Source of the DNA: Motilimonas eburnea
GTDB taxonomy: Bacteria; Pseudomonadota; Gammaproteobacteria; Enterobacterales; CBDFNC01
NCBI RefSeq assembly: GCF_021295345.1
Contig: NZ_JAIMJB010000014.1
Coordinates: forward strand, 1-64,000
DNA length: 64,000 bases
Direction of reading: 5' to 3'
Part shown: piece after piece, positions 28,093-37,162 of the stretch
Numbering within the stretch: the first letter of the stretch is position 1
How the letters are laid out: each line of letters starts with the position of its first letter
The notes under the pieces: model-generated
Database searches by the model: none
The model's input: the letters and a program-made list of their open reading frames with translations, nothing else
What the model was told of the DNA's origin: nothing
Translations under genes and position numbers: made by a program

Positions 28093-29244
28093 ATGAAGCT
28101 ACCAAAATTATTATTAGGCTCGTTAATCGGCCAATGCTTGATTGCTGGGTTGTTGGTGTTAACTTTTATTAAAGGGGCCAATAACTTGGAAGCGCAGCAG
28201 GATGATGTACAGCGTTACCAAGAGATCAAAGCAAAAATTGCTATCGATATAAAACAAACGGTGATCGACTACCTCAACACAGGTGATGCGACCATCTTAG
28301 CCAAGGCCGAAGCCCAGCTTGAAGTGTTAGAAAACTCACTGCGCCAAATCAACAACGATAAAACCGCCAGCATCATTTACCAAGTCGCCTTGCTACGCCT
28401 TGACCTTAGCCAAAAATACCGCGCCGCGGGTAAGCTAGGTAACAATGCGCAAGCGGTATTGGTCAACGCCGAGCGTGAATTAGCCGATAACATCAAATCA
28501 TTGGCTGAATACGGCGAAACCGGAATGGATATCAACCCAGGTGTGGCCATGCAATACCAAATGCTGGCGGCCGAAATGGCGCAAACAGCTCATGTGCTCA
28601 GTTTATTACGTAGCCAATATTTGGACAGCCGCAGCGAAACAACGCAAAGCAGTATCGCGTTTCAGCTAACCCAACTTAAGAACCAAGTGAAGCAAACCCA
28701 ATCCCTTGCTCCCCTTGGTTTAATGGAAGAAAGTCTCGACGTCGATGATTTCTTTGGTACCGATGAAGACGCAATCGCTAACGACAAGATCATCACCATC
28801 ACCGACAACTTAAATAGCTTAATTCAACGCTATCCCAAAGAAATTGACTACACACAGCAGCAGCTGGCACAAACCCACGTGCTAAAAGATGAGCTACTGA
28901 CTCGCACCAATCAGGTTGCCCTCAATGTTAAAGCCATTGAACATAGCCTGTTCGGAGTGAAATCCAATGCCTTTGTTAATACGCAATATACCTTGTATGC
29001 ACTGATTGCCATCTCGGTTATCTTGGCCCTTGCACACTTTATTAGCCAGCACCGCTTGTTCCTTCAGCCTTTGCAACAGTTTCATCAAGCTATTCGTAAA
29101 CAAGCAGAAAACGGTGGCGTATTCAGTATTGAACCGCAACGGTTTAAAGGGGATTTTAGCCAGATTGTCAGTGACTATAATCGCTTGGTTGAACAAACCA
29201 AAACCAAGATGTCGCGGTTAAAACTGCTGTATCAAACCACCTAG
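28093..29244 (+). CDS. Chemoreceptor-like membrane sensor without a signalling domain
   Basis: 383 residues. TM1 around 7-26 (LLLGSLIGQCLIAGLLVLTF), a long helical periplasmic region (about 27-295), TM2 around 298-320 (LYALIAISVILALAHFI), then a HAMP-like segment (LFLQPLQQFHQAIRKQAENGG, FSQIVSDYNRLVEQTKTKM). A methyl-accepting receptor would continue with a long coiled coil, but this protein stops 20 residues later at TAG 29242-29244, where a REP-like CTAGTGGGAA begins. The start is supported by AAGGATG upstream. It may be a truncated receptor or a stand-alone sensor; no kinase or regulator gene is adjacent. I do not recognise the ligand domain. Confidence 0.6.
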   Translation: MKLPKLLLGSLIGQCLIAGLLVLTFIKGANNLEAQQDDVQRYQEIKAKIAIDIKQTVIDYLNTGDATILAKAEAQLEVLENSLRQINNDKTASIIYQVALLRLDLSQKYRAAGKLGNNAQAVLVNAERELADNIKSLAEYGETGMDINPGVAMQYQMLAAEMAQTAHVLSLLRSQYLDSRSETTQSSIAFQLTQLKNQVKQTQSLAPLGLMEESLDVDDFFGTDEDAIANDKIITITDNLNSLIQRYPKEIDYTQQQLAQTHVLKDELLTRTNQVALNVKAIEHSLFGVKSNAFVNTQYTLYALIAISVILALAHFISQHRLFLQPLQQFHQAIRKQAENGGVFSIEPQRFKGDFSQIVSDYNRLVEQTKTKMSRLKLLYQTT

Positions 29245-29277
29245 TGGGAACTGAAGCCTTATGGCTGCTGCAATCCT

Positions 29278-29358
29278 GTGGGAGAAGTAACCCTGTGGGG
29301 CAGCAGTCATGCTGCGATAATTACTAAAACCACATCGCCCCATCACTGGGGCTCCCAC
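29278..29358. repeat. REP-like hairpin cluster D
   Basis: A half-unit starts at 29278 and a full + unit at 29295-29318 (arm GCAGCA, loop GTCA, one base short in the head), 17 bp apart. A full - unit lies at 29334-29358 (arm GCCCCA, loop GTGA). It occupies the gap between the sensor-like gene and the LysE-type gene, which point the same way. Confidence 0.82.
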
Positions 29359-29433
29359 AGGGATCTGGGATGATAAGCTTGCCGCCAGTATCAAAGTTAA
29401 CGATACTGGCATTTTTGGTTATGAGGCTTGCTT

Positions 29434-30102
29434 ATGTCCCTCGAGCTTTGGTTTACCCTGTTTCTGATTTGTTGCTTGGGGGCAATGAGCCCCGGCCCTA
29501 GCTTAGCCTTGGTCATGCGCAACACCCTCAATAGCGGCCGCCAAGGCGGTATTATCACCGCATTCAGCCATGCCTTGGGTGTGGGGGTATGGGCATTATT
29601 AAGTGTTTCAGGCGTGGCCTTGCTCATGGTCAATTCGCCGTTATTGTTTAACCTAGTCAAATTTAGCGGTGCGCTGTTTTTACTCTATTTGGGTTGGCAA
29701 ACCTGGCGCTGCGCAAAAAAACCAACCAATCCACCATCCCATCACACCCCAGCCGAAACGATTCAAACTCAGCCAAATCAAGTGGCGGAAAAAGTAATCA
29801 AGCCTTGGTCCGATGGTTTTCTGATGGCTCTGCTGAGCCCTAAGATAGCCTTGTTTTTTATCGCCTTGTTCAGCCAATTTATTAATGCAGACAACGCGCT
29901 GGTGAGCCAGGTGATCATCTTCCTCACCGTATCTGGGGTCGATTTTATTTGGTATTTACTGGTCGCTTGCGCCTTGGGACAGGCGCAGGTGCTCAACCTT
30001 TTGCAGCAAAAACAAACCTTAATTTCGGTCAGTACCGCACTGATACTGACCGTTTTTGCTTTATTTATGTTGCTGGATTCAAGCTATAGCTTGATAGCAT
30101 AG
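29434..30102 (+). CDS. LysE/RhtB-family amino acid exporter
   Basis: 222 residues from ATG 29434 (GAGG 7 bp upstream). The N-terminus MSLELWFTLFLICCLGAMSPGPSLALV holds the family hallmark SPGP. Six hydrophobic helices are apparent, with a hydrophilic loop near 95-125 (KKPTNPPSHHTPAETIQTQ) between helices 3 and 4. It would export an amino acid or derivative by proton exchange across the inner membrane. Substrate unknown. It stands alone and converges with a small unknown gene on the other strand, 8 bp away. Confidence 0.85.
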   Translation: MSLELWFTLFLICCLGAMSPGPSLALVMRNTLNSGRQGGIITAFSHALGVGVWALLSVSGVALLMVNSPLLFNLVKFSGALFLLYLGWQTWRCAKKPTNPPSHHTPAETIQTQPNQVAEKVIKPWSDGFLMALLSPKIALFFIALFSQFINADNALVSQVIIFLTVSGVDFIWYLLVACALGQAQVLNLLQQKQTLISVSTALILTVFALFMLLDSSYSLIA

Positions 30103-30110
30103 GTCAAACG

Positions 30111-30395
30111 CTAAACCGTTTCCGATTCACTTTGGCGCTTTTTATAAGGCTTTAAAAAACTGCCCTCAGGGGCGGGCTGGAATAAAAACTTCGGCTTCAC
30201 TGGCTTAATCACACTGCCATTGTTTATCCCAACAATAGAGTGAGTTAACGCCACCTTGGTTTTCATAAAAGAGCCTGTGGGTGGGGCATTTAATGCAGCA
30301 ATATCTTGTGGCTTGCCGCTTCTTGATAAACTTGGCGCTTTGTAGCCTCCCACTGATGCCGCAGCACCCGAGCTTCTAAAATAACTTTTAGCCAT
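30111..30395 (-). CDS. Small hypothetical protein with a repeated GSFMK-type motif
   Basis: 94 residues from ATG 30395, with GGGAG 8 bp upstream; the frame extends 18 codons further without a site. Not recognised. Composition is rich in K, S, P and G with no signal peptide or membrane helix. A short motif occurs twice: PPTGSFMK and APEGSFLK, separated by a stretch containing THSIVGINNGSVIK. The first 30 residues (SYFRSSGAAASVGGYKAPSL) are low-complexity. A good ribosome-binding site and normal codon use argue that it is a real gene. It probably has its own promoter in the long gap upstream. Confidence 0.6.
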   Translation of the reverse strand: MAKSYFRSSGAAASVGGYKAPSLSRSGKPQDIAALNAPPTGSFMKTKVALTHSIVGINNGSVIKPVKPKFLFQPAPEGSFLKPYKKRQSESETV

Positions 30396-30912
30396 TATTA
30401 TCTCCCTATATTGTTTGCACCCGTTGCTGTCAACCCACCTCGTCGTCACGCCTTAAATGACGTAATAAGACGCGCACCGAAGAGGTAAACCGCAATCTTG
30501 GTTGTCTAGGTGCCGATCTGACGTCTGCATCCTAATGTTGTGCATGATAATGTTGTGCTCAAAATTTGTTCAAAAAAGAACATATCCAGCCTAGCACCAT
30601 CTTGCACAAAAGTAAAAAAACACCAAAATTTACAGTAACTTAACAATTTAAAAACAAACTTATCTACGACCTAATGGAAACCAAGAAAACCTTGAAAATT
30701 TAAACACTAATCAAAATTCATTAAGCATAAACAAGTCAATTACAGGTTAAAAAGCGATCCTGAGGTCGATTTATTGTTAACAAGGCAACTTTTATTTAAC
30801 TGGCATTTATCGGCGTGTAATGTTAGCAAGTAACACATTTTAAATTATTATCTTGATAGTTTAAAACATACTTGAGTATGCTAACTTATCTAACCTGTTT
30901 GAGATCGTCCTT
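30396..30912. other. 517-bp AT-rich intergenic region upstream of the GH20 gene
   Basis: No ORF or repeat unit was found. It separates two divergent genes and therefore carries at least two promoters. Only the rightward one has a recognisable candidate (see the entry at 30853). Confidence 0.5.
30853..30882 (+). promoter_or_regulatory. Candidate promoter and overlapping palindrome for the GH20 gene
   Basis: TTGATA at 30853-30858 and TATGCT at 30877-30882 with an 18-bp spacer. A perfect palindrome, CATAC TTGA GTATG (30867-30880), overlaps the -10 box and could be an operator for a local repressor. Transcription would begin about 25 bp before the ATG. Confidence 0.45.
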
Positions 30913-32661
30913 ATGTCATTACGTCTTTTTCCTCAACCTAAATCTTGGCAACCTAGTGCGGGAGCATTTTCGCCGGCTCATCAATGGCAGCCTGATCAGA
31001 TAATACTGTCGACGCCAACGCCGACATGGCTGAAACTCAAGGAAAATTCCACACTACCTGCACAGGGTTATGAACTGACAATCCACCCTACAGGGGTCGA
31101 CATTCACTATGCTTGCCCACTGGCGAAGTTATATGCATTGCAAACCTTGCAACAGTTATGTCAGCAGTATCAAGCACTTCCATGCGGCACCATCACTGAC
31201 GCCCCCGATTACTCGGCTCGTGGTATCCTGCTCGATATCAGTCGCGATAAAATCCCAACGTTGGCACATCTTAAACAGCTTATCGATTTTTGGTCACTTT
31301 GTCGTATCAACCAGTTACAACTTTATACCGAGCACACCTTTGCTTGGCGTGAGCATCAGCGAGTATGGGCCAATAAATCGCCGGTGACGGCAGAGGAAAT
31401 ACAACAGATAGATGAATATTGCCAACAGCGCGGTATCGAATTGCTCATCAATGTCGCCACCTTTGGCCATATGGAGCGCTGGCTAGCTCACCCCGAATAC
31501 AAACATCTTGCCGAGCAAACCACCGGCTTTTATGACCAGCGCGGCGATTTTCGCCCCTTTTCATTTGGCTTGAATCCGTTAAGCCAGCAGTCAGTTGATT
31601 TTGTTAGCGGCCTGATTGATGAGCTGGTGCCCAACTTTAGCAGTAAAACCATCAATATAAACTTTGATGAAACCATGGACTTAGGGGTCGATGCCAGTAA
31701 AGCCGCCTGTGAAGCCAGCAGCAAGGGGCAAGTGTATGTCGATTACCTGAATAAGATCCTCACTCTCACCCAAGCCAAGGGACTGCACACGCAAATATTT
31801 AGCGACATGTTGTTTCAATACCCTGAGATTTTAAGCCAACTGCCCGCTAACCTCACCCTGCTTAACTGGGGCTATGAAGCAAATCATCCTTATGACGAAG
31901 AGCATCAGCAACTGGCTGCCACCGGCTTGCCGTTTCATGTCGTGGTATCCACCTGCTGTTTTGCTTCTATTTCAGGGCGTTGGGATAACGCCAAAACCCA
32001 TATGCTGCGCGCAGCCAAGTCAGGCCTCGCCTTTGGCGCCAGCGGTTATCATATTTCTGAATGGGGCGACATGGGCCATGCTCAGCAAGATATCTTTCCG
32101 TATGCCGGATATATTTATGGCGCCGCCTTAGCATGGGGCGTAGAAAAACATGCCGAGATGGATGTAGAGTATTGGCTTAACCATTTAATTTGCCATGACG
32201 AGCGCGCGGCCTATTGGGCGATTCGCTTGCAAAATATCTATCTTGATCTAGCTATCGAAACGCCTAATGCCTGTTTTCTTGGCCCATTATTGTTCGACCA
32301 AAAATTTCGCCGCCATTTGCGCCGCTCAAACAATTTGACCGAATCAGGTTTCGCCAACGCTCTGCAAGTGGTGCAAACGTGCCTTGATGAGCTAACAGCA
32401 GAGCATGATTCAGCATGGCGCCAACAATTGATCTTCACCGCTAAATTGCTACAACACGGGATCAAACTTGGCCAGCAAATGCTGCATCAACAAACCCGTG
32501 AAATAGAGCAGTTTACCCCCGCAAGCAAGGCCGAATTGGCCGCTCAACTTGAGCCATTATTGGAGCAATATCGCCAATTATGGCTGCAGTGTAACCGCAG
32601 CGGTGGATTACAAGACAGCACTGCTAGGCTTGAATACTTACACCAGCTTTATCGAGCATAA
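30913..32661 (+). CDS. GH20 family beta-N-acetylhexosaminidase
   Basis: 582 residues. The N-terminal GH20b-like domain leads into the TIM barrel: YSARGILLDISRDKIPTL, INQLQLYTEHTFAW, IELLINVATFGHME, and the catalytic region INFDETMDLG, where the D-E pair corresponds to the GH20 stabilising Asp and acid Glu. VVSTCCFASISGRWDN and GYHISEWGDMGH follow. There is no signal peptide, so it is probably cytosolic, cleaving imported GlcNAc- or GalNAc-containing oligosaccharides. No chitin-utilisation genes are adjacent; a small outer-membrane barrel gene follows. Confidence 0.8.
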   Translation: MSLRLFPQPKSWQPSAGAFSPAHQWQPDQIILSTPTPTWLKLKENSTLPAQGYELTIHPTGVDIHYACPLAKLYALQTLQQLCQQYQALPCGTITDAPDYSARGILLDISRDKIPTLAHLKQLIDFWSLCRINQLQLYTEHTFAWREHQRVWANKSPVTAEEIQQIDEYCQQRGIELLINVATFGHMERWLAHPEYKHLAEQTTGFYDQRGDFRPFSFGLNPLSQQSVDFVSGLIDELVPNFSSKTININFDETMDLGVDASKAACEASSKGQVYVDYLNKILTLTQAKGLHTQIFSDMLFQYPEILSQLPANLTLLNWGYEANHPYDEEHQQLAATGLPFHVVVSTCCFASISGRWDNAKTHMLRAAKSGLAFGASGYHISEWGDMGHAQQDIFPYAGYIYGAALAWGVEKHAEMDVEYWLNHLICHDERAAYWAIRLQNIYLDLAIETPNACFLGPLLFDQKFRRHLRRSNNLTESGFANALQVVQTCLDELTAEHDSAWRQQLIFTAKLLQHGIKLGQQMLHQQTREIEQFTPASKAELAAQLEPLLEQYRQLWLQCNRSGGLQDSTARLEYLHQLYRA

Positions 32662-32739
32662 ACAACATCAGAGTAAGCTTAGGTTCAGCAATTAAAGGCT
32701 AACATCGCCCCTTTATTGATTTTCTCACTGGGAGGCACG

Positions 32740-33276
32740 ATGCACAAAGCCAAAAAACTGAGCCTTGCTTTGCTCACTCTACCTGTTTCTGGGCTCTCTT
32801 TTGCTCAAAATAGTGCGGGGTTTAGTTACAGTCATATCGATCTAAAAGCGGGTTTAAGCCCCAGCGCATTAGAGCTCAATATCAGTAAACCTTTAACGCC
32901 TCAACTGGCTTTTATTGGTGGCTTTGGCTCCGAACTCGATAACGACTACCTTCTCGATGGCGGGGTGCGCTTTCACACGCCCATCAACGCCAGTATGGAT
33001 TTTATTCTCGACGGCAAGGCCAACCTCAGTGATAAGGGCAAGCATGCCAGTACTAACTGGGGGCTAGAAGTACTGGGAGGCGTTAGATTTGCCCCTGCCA
33101 ACAATATTGAACTCAATGCGCAAATTGGTATAGCCGATTACGGGTGGAGCAGCCAAACCAAAACACAACTGGGTGGCATGTACCAGCTGACCCCTAGCTT
33201 GTCGATTGGCGGTCAAGCCGAGTTTAATGGCTTTTATGGCGATCAAATGATGGTCATTGGTCGGCTTGCTTTTTAA
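32740..33276 (+). CDS. Small outer membrane beta-barrel protein, function unknown
   Basis: 178 residues from ATG 32740, preceded by GGGAGG. The earlier in-frame start at 32716 would place charged residues ahead of the signal. Signal peptide KKLSLALLTLPVSGLSFA with cleavage before QNSAG. Alternating strands of an 8-strand type barrel follow, ending in VIGRLAF, an outer-membrane terminal Phe. It resembles OmpW/OmpA-like small porins in size but I cannot assign a family. It may be co-transcribed with the GH20 gene 78 bp upstream. Confidence 0.6.
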   Translation: MHKAKKLSLALLTLPVSGLSFAQNSAGFSYSHIDLKAGLSPSALELNISKPLTPQLAFIGGFGSELDNDYLLDGGVRFHTPINASMDFILDGKANLSDKGKHASTNWGLEVLGGVRFAPANNIELNAQIGIADYGWSSQTKTQLGGMYQLTPSLSIGGQAEFNGFYGDQMMVIGRLAF

Positions 33277-33291
33277 TTCAAGTTTGCGGGA

Positions 33292-33396
33292 GTGGGAGCT
33301 GCAGTCATGCAGCGAAATTGTTAAACCTTAATCGCACCATAACTGGTGCTCCCACAAAATGCTGAAATCAAATCGCCCCATTACTGGGGCTCCCAC
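33292..33396. repeat. REP-like hairpin cluster E (barrel gene-livF gap)
   Basis: One + unit at 33292-33316 (arm GCTGCA, loop GTCA, tail GAA) and two - units at 33331-33355 (GCACCA, loop GTTA) and 33372-33396 (GCCCCA, loop GTAA). All three stems differ. The flanking genes converge, so the cluster may also act as a bidirectional transcript end. Confidence 0.85.
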
Positions 33397-33426
33397 AGCA
33401 TGGGAAACACCTACAACATGGGAAGC

Positions 33427-34131
33427 TTACCCACCAAGGTAAGCTTTACGCACTTCTTCGTTAGTCAGCAGGTTCGCTCCCGTATCTTCAAGCACTATTC
33501 GGCCGTTTTCGATAACATAACCGCGATCAGACAGACGTAGCGCCTGATTGGCGTTTTGCTCGACCAAGAACACGGTAATGCCACGCTCGCGCAGCTTTTC
33601 GATAATATCGAAAATTTGCTGAATGATGATGGGCGCTAACCCTAGCGATGGCTCATCAAGGAACAACAGCCTAGGTTTGCTCATTAAGGCGCGCCCCATT
33701 GCCAGCATTTGCTGCTCACCGCCCGACATGGTGCCGGCGCGTTGATGCTTACGCTCTAAGAGGCGCGGGAACAAGCTATAGACCTCTTGCTCCAAATGCG
33801 CAAACTCGGCCTTGTCATCCAAAAAGAAACCGCCCATGTGCAGGTTTTCTTCCACCGTCAGGCGAGCGAATATCCGCCGACCTTCTGGCACGATGGCAAT
33901 GTCTTTACGCATGATTTGCGAGGTCGATTGCAAATGGATAGGCTCGCCCTCAAATAAGATCTCCCCCTGGCTTGCCTTAGGGTCGCCGCATATCGTCATC
34001 AACAAGGTGGTTTTACCCGCGCCATTGGCCCCAATTAAACTGACGATTTCACCCTTGCCTACTTGGATATTAACGTCGTGTAGGGCTTGAATTTGGCCAT
34101 AATGGGCCGATACATTTCTCAGCTCTAACAT
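33427..34131 (-). CDS. livF: Branched-chain amino acid ABC transporter ATPase LivF
   Basis: 234 residues. Walker A GANGAGKTTLL, signature MSGGEQQMLAMGRAL, Walker B LLFLDEPSLGLAP and H-loop VFLVEQN. LENVSAHYG-type N-terminus ([20 protein letters not shown]) and length identify LivF. It is last in the liv operon; its ATG overlaps the livG stop by 1 bp. It pairs with LivG to power uptake through LivH/LivM. Confidence 0.93.
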   Translation of the reverse strand: MLELRNVSAHYGQIQALHDVNIQVGKGEIVSLIGANGAGKTTLLMTICGDPKASQGEILFEGEPIHLQSTSQIMRKDIAIVPEGRRIFARLTVEENLHMGGFFLDDKAEFAHLEQEVYSLFPRLLERKHQRAGTMSGGEQQMLAMGRALMSKPRLLFLDEPSLGLAPIIIQQIFDIIEKLRERGITVFLVEQNANQALRLSDRGYVIENGRIVLEDTGANLLTNEEVRKAYLGG

Positions 34132-34898
34132 TAAAACTCTCCAAGGTAAGCTTTGATCACATCTGGGTTAGATTGGATTTCTGCTGGCGTGCCATTGGCC
34201 AAGGGGCAGCCTTGGTTGACCACATATATCCGATCCGATATGCCCATCACTAGCTTCATATCATGCTCAATCAACAGCACCGAAATCTTATGCTGGTCAC
34301 GCAGCTCTACAATCAATTCATCCAGCTCGTCGGTTTCCGCAGGGTTTAAGCCAGCGGCCGGCTCATCCAACATCAATAAGCTAGGCTGAGTCATCATACA
34401 GCGAGCGATTTCCAAGCGGCGCTGCTGACCATAAGCCAGATTACCCGCTTGACGATTAGCAAACTCCGCCATGCCAAGGCGCTCAAGCCACACCGCGGCT
34501 TTTTCCAATCCCTCACGCTCCGATTGACGAAAACTTTTGGTTTTAAATAAACCAGACAAAAAGCCGGTATTCAGGTGACGATGCTGAGCCACGAGTAAGT
34601 TTTCCACTACCGTCATTTCTTTAAATAACCGCACATGTTGAAAGGTGCGCACCATGCCCTTGCGTGAAATCACATGACCGGGTAATTGCTGCACTGCTTC
34701 ACCGCGATAAATGACCTCACCCGCGGTGGGCTTGTAAAAGCCCGTTAAACAGTTAAATACCGTGGTTTTACCGGCGCCGTTGGGGCCTATCACAGATATA
34801 ATTTCACCTTCGTTAACATCGAGGGCCACGTTATTCACCGCTAATAAACCGCCAAAGCGCATGGTCAGGCCAGATACGTGTAACAACTGATTATCCAT
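34131..34898 (-). CDS. livG: Branched-chain amino acid ABC transporter ATPase LivG
   Basis: 255 residues. Walker [18 protein letters not shown], LivG-type insertion [21 protein letters not shown], signature [16 protein letters not shown], Walker [16 protein letters not shown]. It ends with the LivG-characteristic [11 protein letters not shown]. It overlaps livM by 8 bp. Inner-membrane associated subunit of the LIV uptake system. Confidence 0.94.
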   Translation of the reverse strand: MDNQLLHVSGLTMRFGGLLAVNNVALDVNEGEIISVIGPNGAGKTTVFNCLTGFYKPTAGEVIYRGEAVQQLPGHVISRKGMVRTFQHVRLFKEMTVVENLLVAQHRHLNTGFLSGLFKTKSFRQSEREGLEKAAVWLERLGMAEFANRQAGNLAYGQQRRLEIARCMMTQPSLLMLDEPAAGLNPAETDELDELIVELRDQHKISVLLIEHDMKLVMGISDRIYVVNQGCPLANGTPAEIQSNPDVIKAYLGEF

Positions 34899-36159
34899 TG
34901 CGCATCTCCATCTTCGGCCTTGTCATGGGCAGTAAACCTTGTGGGCGCCATACCATCATAAACACCATCATTAAACCAAACATCAACATGCGATATTCAT
35001 TAAATTCACGCGCCATCTCGGGCAAAATCGTCATGATAATGGCCGCCAAGATCACCCCAATTTGTGAGCCCATGCCACCCAATACGACAATGGCCAATAT
35101 AATCGCCGATTCGATAAAGGTGAATGATTCTGGACTGATAAAGCCTTGTCTGGCCGCAAAAAAACTGCCCGCAAAACCAGCAAAGGCCGCGCCAATGGTA
35201 AAGGCAGATAGCTTAATCAAGGTTGGGTTTAACCCCAAAGAGCGACAAGCAATTTCATCTTCACGCAGCGCTTCCCATGCGCGCCCTAACGGCATACGCA
35301 ACAGTCGGTTAATCACAAAAATGGTCAACACCACCAATAGCACCGCCGCCAGATAGACAAAAATCACCTTATAGGTCGAGTCGTAATCTATTCCAAAAAA
35401 ATCATGAAACAGGGTCACGCCTTCTTCCTTTGCACGGCGATTAAACTCAAGACCAAACAAGGTAGGTTTATCAATTTGGCTAATGCCATTGGGGCCGCCC
35501 GTTAGCTCGGTCATGTTGTTGAGCATAATCCGAATAATCTCACCAAACCCTAAGGTGACGATGGCCAGATAATCACCGCGAAGCCGCAATACCGGAAAGC
35601 CGAGTAAGAAGCCAAACAGTGCCGCGAAACCGCCAGCAATAGGTAAGGCCGTCCAAAAACCAACGCCAAAATAGGTGTTTAAAATGGCGTAGGTGTAAGC
35701 GCCCACGGCGTAAAAACCAACGTAACCTAAATCGAGTAAGCCCGCTAACCCCACTACCACGTTGAGGCCTAGGCCTAACATGACATAAATCAGGGTTAGG
35801 GTCGCTAAATCCACCGCGCCGCGCGAGGCGACAAACGGCCAAATTAACAGCCCAGCTAACGCGGCGATGGTGATAAAGCGATACAAGGTTGGCTTTTCTT
35901 CCGGTGCCGGTAACTTAAAGCCCGCATCTTGGCCTTTGGATTTAAGCTGACCAAACACGCGGCTAATGGGCGCTTTAAACAACTGAGTAAAAAACACCAG
36001 CAAGACACCGATAATCACCCAATTGGTGTGAGCGGTATCATTAAGAATAATGCGCAGGCCATCGGGTTGATTGTCTAGCTGCAAGCCCAGCAACCAGCTG
36101 GTTAAGATCAGCATCACCGCAGAGGCGATCAGCGCATCAATAAAGCTCGATTTGCTCAT
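34891..36159 (-). CDS. livM: Branched-chain amino acid ABC transporter permease LivM
   Basis: 422 residues with about ten membrane helices. The conserved core [36 protein letters not shown] and the EAA-like [17 protein letters not shown] are visible. The N-terminal extension (two helices before residue 100) is usual for LivM in gammaproteobacteria. It overlaps livH by 4 bp. Confidence 0.93.
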   Translation of the reverse strand: MSKSSFIDALIASAVMLILTSWLLGLQLDNQPDGLRIILNDTAHTNWVIIGVLLVFFTQLFKAPISRVFGQLKSKGQDAGFKLPAPEEKPTLYRFITIAALAGLLIWPFVASRGAVDLATLTLIYVMLGLGLNVVVGLAGLLDLGYVGFYAVGAYTYAILNTYFGVGFWTALPIAGGFAALFGFLLGFPVLRLRGDYLAIVTLGFGEIIRIMLNNMTELTGGPNGISQIDKPTLFGLEFNRRAKEEGVTLFHDFFGIDYDSTYKVIFVYLAAVLLVVLTIFVINRLLRMPLGRAWEALREDEIACRSLGLNPTLIKLSAFTIGAAFAGFAGSFFAARQGFISPESFTFIESAIILAIVVLGGMGSQIGVILAAIIMTILPEMAREFNEYRMLMFGLMMVFMMVWRPQGLLPMTRPKMEMRNG

Positions 36160-37082
36160 ACTTTTTCTACCTCCGGTTTACCTAAAATCCCCGTTGGCAT
36201 AAACAGCAACACAAAACACAGCAAGCCAAACGCTACCACGTCTTTGTATTCAGAGCTAAAATAGCCCGCGGTAATGGCTTCGGTGATACCTAACAATAAG
36301 CCACCCAACACCGCGCCGGGTATACTGCCAATGCCACCTAATACCGCAGCGGTAAAGGCTTTGAGCCCCGCCATAAAGCCAAGGTAAGGGTTGATCACGC
36401 CGTAATACATGCTCAGTAACACACCCGCTACTGCCGCCAGCGCAGCACCGATAACAAAGGTAATGGAAATCACCTTGTTAGTGTTGATGCCCAGTAAGTT
36501 CGCCATGCCTAAATCTTCGGCGCAAGCACGACAAGCGCGGCCCATTTTCGATTTAGAAATAAACGCGGTAAGCACCGACATGGAAATAAAGGTCACCACA
36601 AAGATGATCACCTGCATATAAGACAAGGTCACGTTAAAACCATCAACCGGCCCTATCACCCACCCACCTGAAATCAAGCTAGGCATGGCAATATCACGAG
36701 AGCCTTGAGCTAAACGGACAAAGTTTTGCAAAAAGATCGACATGCCGATGGCAGAGATCAGCGGGATCAATCGGTTACCGCCGCGCAGTGGTCGATAGGC
36801 TACCCGCTCGATACTCCAGCCATAGGCACTGGTGATCACAATACTTAAGGTAAAGGCGGCGATTAGCATTAGGGCTAAACTGTCAAAACCTAACATGGCC
36901 AAACCAGCAAGCACAAAAAAAGCAGCGTAGCTGCCTATCATATACACCTCGCCGTGAGCGAAGTTAATCATGCCGATAATGCCGTAAACCATGGTATAGC
37001 CAATGGCAATCAGAGCATAGGTACTGCCTATGGTGACGCCATTGAGGATCTGTTGAAGAAAATAGTAAAACTGCTCAGACAT
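36156..37082 (-). CDS. livH: Branched-chain amino acid ABC transporter permease LivH
   Basis: 308 residues. Typical start [20 protein letters not shown] and [20 protein letters not shown], the EAA-like region [20 protein letters not shown], and [19 protein letters not shown] near the end. It is the first permease gene of the operon, separated from the binding-protein gene by about 80 bp that contain a strong hairpin. Confidence 0.94.
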   Translation of the reverse strand: MSEQFYYFLQQILNGVTIGSTYALIAIGYTMVYGIIGMINFAHGEVYMIGSYAAFFVLAGLAMLGFDSLALMLIAAFTLSIVITSAYGWSIERVAYRPLRGGNRLIPLISAIGMSIFLQNFVRLAQGSRDIAMPSLISGGWVIGPVDGFNVTLSYMQVIIFVVTFISMSVLTAFISKSKMGRACRACAEDLGMANLLGINTNKVISITFVIGAALAAVAGVLLSMYYGVINPYLGFMAGLKAFTAAVLGGIGSIPGAVLGGLLLGITEAITAGYFSSEYKDVVAFGLLCFVLLFMPTGILGKPEVEKV

Positions 37083-37103
37083 AATGTCCTCAACTTATAG
37101 CAG

Positions 37104-37128
37104 ACTCAGCCTGACATTCAGGCTGAGT
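37104..37128 (-). terminator. Perfect 11-bp hairpin between livK and livH
   Basis: ACTCAGCCTGA (37104-37114), loop CAT, TCAGGCTGAGT (37118-37128). There is no T-run on the minus strand after it, so it is more likely an mRNA-stabilising or attenuating hairpin than a full terminator. Such elements commonly let the binding protein be made in excess over the permease. Confidence 0.65.
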
Positions 37129-37162
37129 TATTAGGCAGGCATAACACCCGCCATCACGGTGA

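Noticed and set aside
36409-36621. Plus-strand ORFs across the liv genes
   Set aside because: Antisense shadows of highly biased permease coding sequence, with no independent support.
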